From: SAR116 cluster bacterium AG-390-L20
Lineage (GTDB): Bacteria; Pseudomonadota; Alphaproteobacteria; Puniceispirillales; Marisalimonadaceae
Assembly (NCBI GenBank): GCA_003278095.1
Contig: QCHB01000002.1
Span: 62,001-126,000 of the forward strand
Length of the DNA: 64,000 nt
Direction: 5' to 3'
Numbering within the stretch: position 1 is the stretch's first letter; each line of letters begins with the position of its first letter. Below, in pieces: positions 62,308-64,000 of the stretch. The position numbers were made by a program, and so were the translations under genes. The notes under the pieces are model-generated. The model was not told the DNA's origin. It made no database searches and saw nothing but the letters and a program-made list of their open reading frames with translations.

Positions 62308-62679
62308 TTAAACTTTTTCTAAAATAATTGTTTCATTTTCTTTTATGTTTTCAATGTAACTTTTATCAAATTTGCAGTCTGCCCATATATTGCAAGGTGA
62401 GATTAGTCTTATTTCGTTGCCATTAGAAATTGGAGTTTTTCCATATCCTATGGCTATAGCAGATCCACTATTCCAAAAAGCAATTTCACCAATATTTACA
62501 ACTGATTTAGCGTTTTTTTCTAGTTCAATGCTTAGTCCAGTTTCAAAATAAATTTCTTCTCCCCATTTCTGTATTTTTGATTTTAGTGGTAATGAATTAT
62601 AAATTATGTCAGCAGTTAAAGTATCTCTTAACTCGAAAACTAATTTTTTTCCCTTACATTTCAAAATAACTTTTCTCAT
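62308..62679 (-). CDS. Cyclophilin-like fold protein (TM1367 type)
   Basis: The 123-residue protein follows the cyclophilin-like family of TM1367: ADIIYNSLPLKSKIQKWGEEIYFETG, SVVNIGEIAFWNSGSAIAIGYGKTPIS, then EIRLISPCNIWA. The GEIAFW...GKTPIS...SPCNIWA pattern is the core of this family, which has a cyclophilin-like barrel without the proven isomerase residues. Function is unknown. It is convergent with the thioesterase gene, two bases away. Confidence 0.82.
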   Translation of the reverse strand: MRKVILKCKGKKLVFELRDTLTADIIYNSLPLKSKIQKWGEEIYFETGLSIELEKNAKSVVNIGEIAFWNSGSAIAIGYGKTPISNGNEIRLISPCNIWADCKFDKSYIENIKENETIILEKV

Positions 62680-62750
62680 GATTATTTAACTTTACATTTT
62701 ATCTTTTAACATTATTTATATTAGTATCACATAATAAATAATTTGATAAT

Positions 62751-62825
62751 GGGACTATAGCTCAGCGGGAGAGCACTTCGTTGACATCGAAGGGGTCACT
62801 GGTTCAATCCCAGTTAGTCCCACCA
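62751..62825 (+). tRNA. tRNA-Val (anticodon GAC)
   Basis: A 75-base cloverleaf: acceptor GGGACTA pairs with TAGTCCC, D arm GCTCAGCGGGAGAGC, anticodon stem CTTCG/CGAAG with loop TTGACAT (anticodon GAC), T arm ACTGG-TTCAATC-CCAGT, and encoded CCA at 62823-62825. It reads GTC and GTT. Confidence 0.97.
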
Positions 62826-63030
62826 TTTTTTGATAATGGTAAGATTTAATTTCTAGTAATTTTTTTTAGTAAAATAATTAAAAGTTTAATATATAAGCAT
62901 TTTTCCTATGTAAAATATTGATGCTATCTTTATAAATTTTTATCTTATAAAGTATCTAATTGATACCCTTTTCTGTCTATTCTGTTATTGTGTAGTACAG
63001 AAAAAAACTTTTAAGTTAAGGAATTAATTT

Positions 63031-64000
63031 ATGAATTATCGTTCTGAAATTGATGGTTTAAGAGCGTTTGCAGTAATTGGTGTAGTTTTATATCATATAA
63101 AGTTTTCTTTTTATCACATTGATTTTTTCAAAGGTGGTTTTTTAGGTGTAGATATTTTTTTTGTAATTAGTGGTTATCTCATTGGTGGTTTGCTTCTAAC
63201 AGAATTAAATAATAGAGGTTCAATTAATATGTTGTATTTCTATGAAAGAAGAGCTCGTAGAATTCTTCCTGTTTTATTTTTAGTAATTTTTGTTTTTTTT
63301 ATAGTTGCATCATTTTCTTTATTTCCAACAGATTTTCTTGATTATTCTAAGAGCGTAATAAGTTCTTTATTTATGGGATCAAACTTTTTTTTTTATTCAC
63401 GAAGCATTGAATATGGAGCGCCAGACTCACTTCTTTTTCCTTTGCTTCATACTTGGAGCTTAAGTATAGAAGAACAATTTTATCTTATAGCTCCCTTATT
63501 CGCGATAATTATTTTTAATTATTTTAGAAAGTATCTACTGACAATAGTTATTGCATTTATATTATTAAGCTTTCAATTTGCAATGTCAGTTTCAATGTTT
63601 GATGATAAACTAAATTTTTATTTTCCGTTTTCGAGAATTTGGGAACTTCTTATTGGAGTTTCGTTGGCATATTCTAAAATTTATCACCCAAAAACAGAAA
63701 ATAAATTATTAAAAAAAGTTTTTCCAATTTTTGGGTTTTACTTAATCTTACATTCATTTGTATTTTTCAATTTTTCGTCATCATTTCCTGGAATATTAAC
63801 TATAATTCCAATTATTGGTACATGCTTAATTATTATATTTTCCTCTAAAAATGATTTAGTCGGAATAATTCTAGGATCAAAAACCATATCAAGTATTGGT
63901 TTAATTAGCTTTTCTATTTATTTATGGCATTTCCCAATCTTTTTATTTTCTGGTTATTATTTTCCAGAACCAACTATGACAATAAAGTTATTTTTAATTT
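63031..64000 (+). CDS. OafA/YrhL-type membrane acyltransferase (partial, runs off the right edge)
   Basis: The frame opens at ATG 63031 with AAGGA eight bases before it and is still open at the window's end (323 codons). It begins YRSEIDGLRAFAVIGVVLYHIK, the acyltransferase 3 family start, followed by GGFLGVDIFFVISGYLIGGLL, YERRARRILPVL and LLHTWSLSIEEQFYLIAP with the family histidine, and has many membrane helices. Family members add acetyl or other acyl groups to surface sugars (O-antigen, peptidoglycan). Full members often have a C-terminal SGNH domain, which cannot be seen here. Confidence 0.9.
   Translation, partial: MNYRSEIDGLRAFAVIGVVLYHIKFSFYHIDFFKGGFLGVDIFFVISGYLIGGLLLTELNNRGSINMLYFYERRARRILPVLFLVIFVFFIVASFSLFPTDFLDYSKSVISSLFMGSNFFFYSRSIEYGAPDSLLFPLLHTWSLSIEEQFYLIAPLFAIIIFNYFRKYLLTIVIAFILLSFQFAMSVSMFDDKLNFYFPFSRIWELLIGVSLAYSKIYHPKTENKLLKKVFPIFGFYLILHSFVFFNFSSSFPGILTIIPIIGTCLIIIFSSKNDLVGIILGSKTISSIGLISFSIYLWHFPIFLFSGYYFPEPTMTIKLFLI

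Noticed and set aside
62820-62840. Inverted repeat ACCATT/AATGGT after tRNA-Val as a terminator
   Set aside because: The stem is only six base pairs, uses the tRNA's own CCA end, and no T run follows directly.
1-64000. CRISPR array, prophage, IS element or integron
   Set aside because: Reading both strands showed no regularly spaced repeats, no transposase, integrase or phage structural gene, and no recognisable attachment site.

Overview
The window is AT-rich, gene-dense chromosomal DNA from a bacterium, most probably a free-living marine alphaproteobacterium of the small, streamlined kind (SAR11/HIMB59/AEGEAN-169-like; this placement is inference). Reasons: the order purB-purC-purS-purQ-purL-bolA-grx, the separate small PurS/PurQ/PurL proteins, a class II DAHP synthase, an alphaproteobacterial-type MnmC, very short intergenic gaps, several convergent genes whose stop codons overlap, and frequent TTG starts. 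I see no IS element, prophage, CRISPR array, restriction system or recognisable defence island.

Layout. 1-2.7 kb: tRNA-Arg, a secreted orphan, a broken VOC gene, hpf and a periplasmic msrA. 2.8-8.4 kb: epoxide hydrolase, NAD-dependent epimerase, MATE transporter, slyX, DinB-like protein, hydratase and a coupled 57-residue membrane protein. 8.4-12.3 kb: tesA-like esterase divergent from an ABC ATPase/FtsX-type permease pair. 12.4-19.6 kb: aldo/keto reductase, GST, beta-lactamase-fold hydrolase, threonine dehydratase, NYN protein, metallophosphoesterase and photolyase. 19.8-31.7 kb: a catabolic or redox stretch (class III CoA-transferase, GMC oxidoreductase, YghU-type GST, two SDRs, an amber-interrupted TauD-type dioxygenase, bicupin, FrnE-like DsbA, flavodoxin-like protein, beta-hydroxyacid dehydrogenase, MaoC-like dehydratase, glutathione reductase). 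Its 435-bp gap holds two tiny divergent ORFs encoding predicted membrane peptides.

31.8-40.4 kb is a forward run: class II DAHP synthase, nicotinate phosphoribosyltransferase, nadE, gltX, cysS, trmJ, then rpsD behind a leader that can form three hairpins. 40.5-46.4 kb is a reverse operon for purine synthesis ending in bolA and the CGFS glutaredoxin. 46.5-51.8 kb holds a 55-residue lysine-rich protein, map, a CinA-like protein, rhomboid protease, panC, tRNA-Leu, an FMN-dependent alpha-hydroxyacid dehydrogenase and an HD hydrolase. 52-57.8 kb holds an orphan membrane coiled-coil protein and a lipid-modification neighbourhood (SDR, SnoaL-like protein, cyclopropane synthase, DUF1365, FAD oxidoreductase), then a small membrane protein and a YcgN protein. 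57.9-64 kb: mnmC, N-formylglutamate amidohydrolase-like protein, aromatic/aspartate aminotransferase, thioesterase, cyclophilin-like protein, tRNA-Val and the start of an OafA-type acyltransferase.

Most of this is ordinary core and accessory metabolism. The least explained items are the divergent pair of tiny membrane ORFs (20975-21298), the 55- and 57-residue proteins, the rpsD leader, two decaying genes and the orphan coiled-coil membrane protein. I did not find a clear new multi-gene system.
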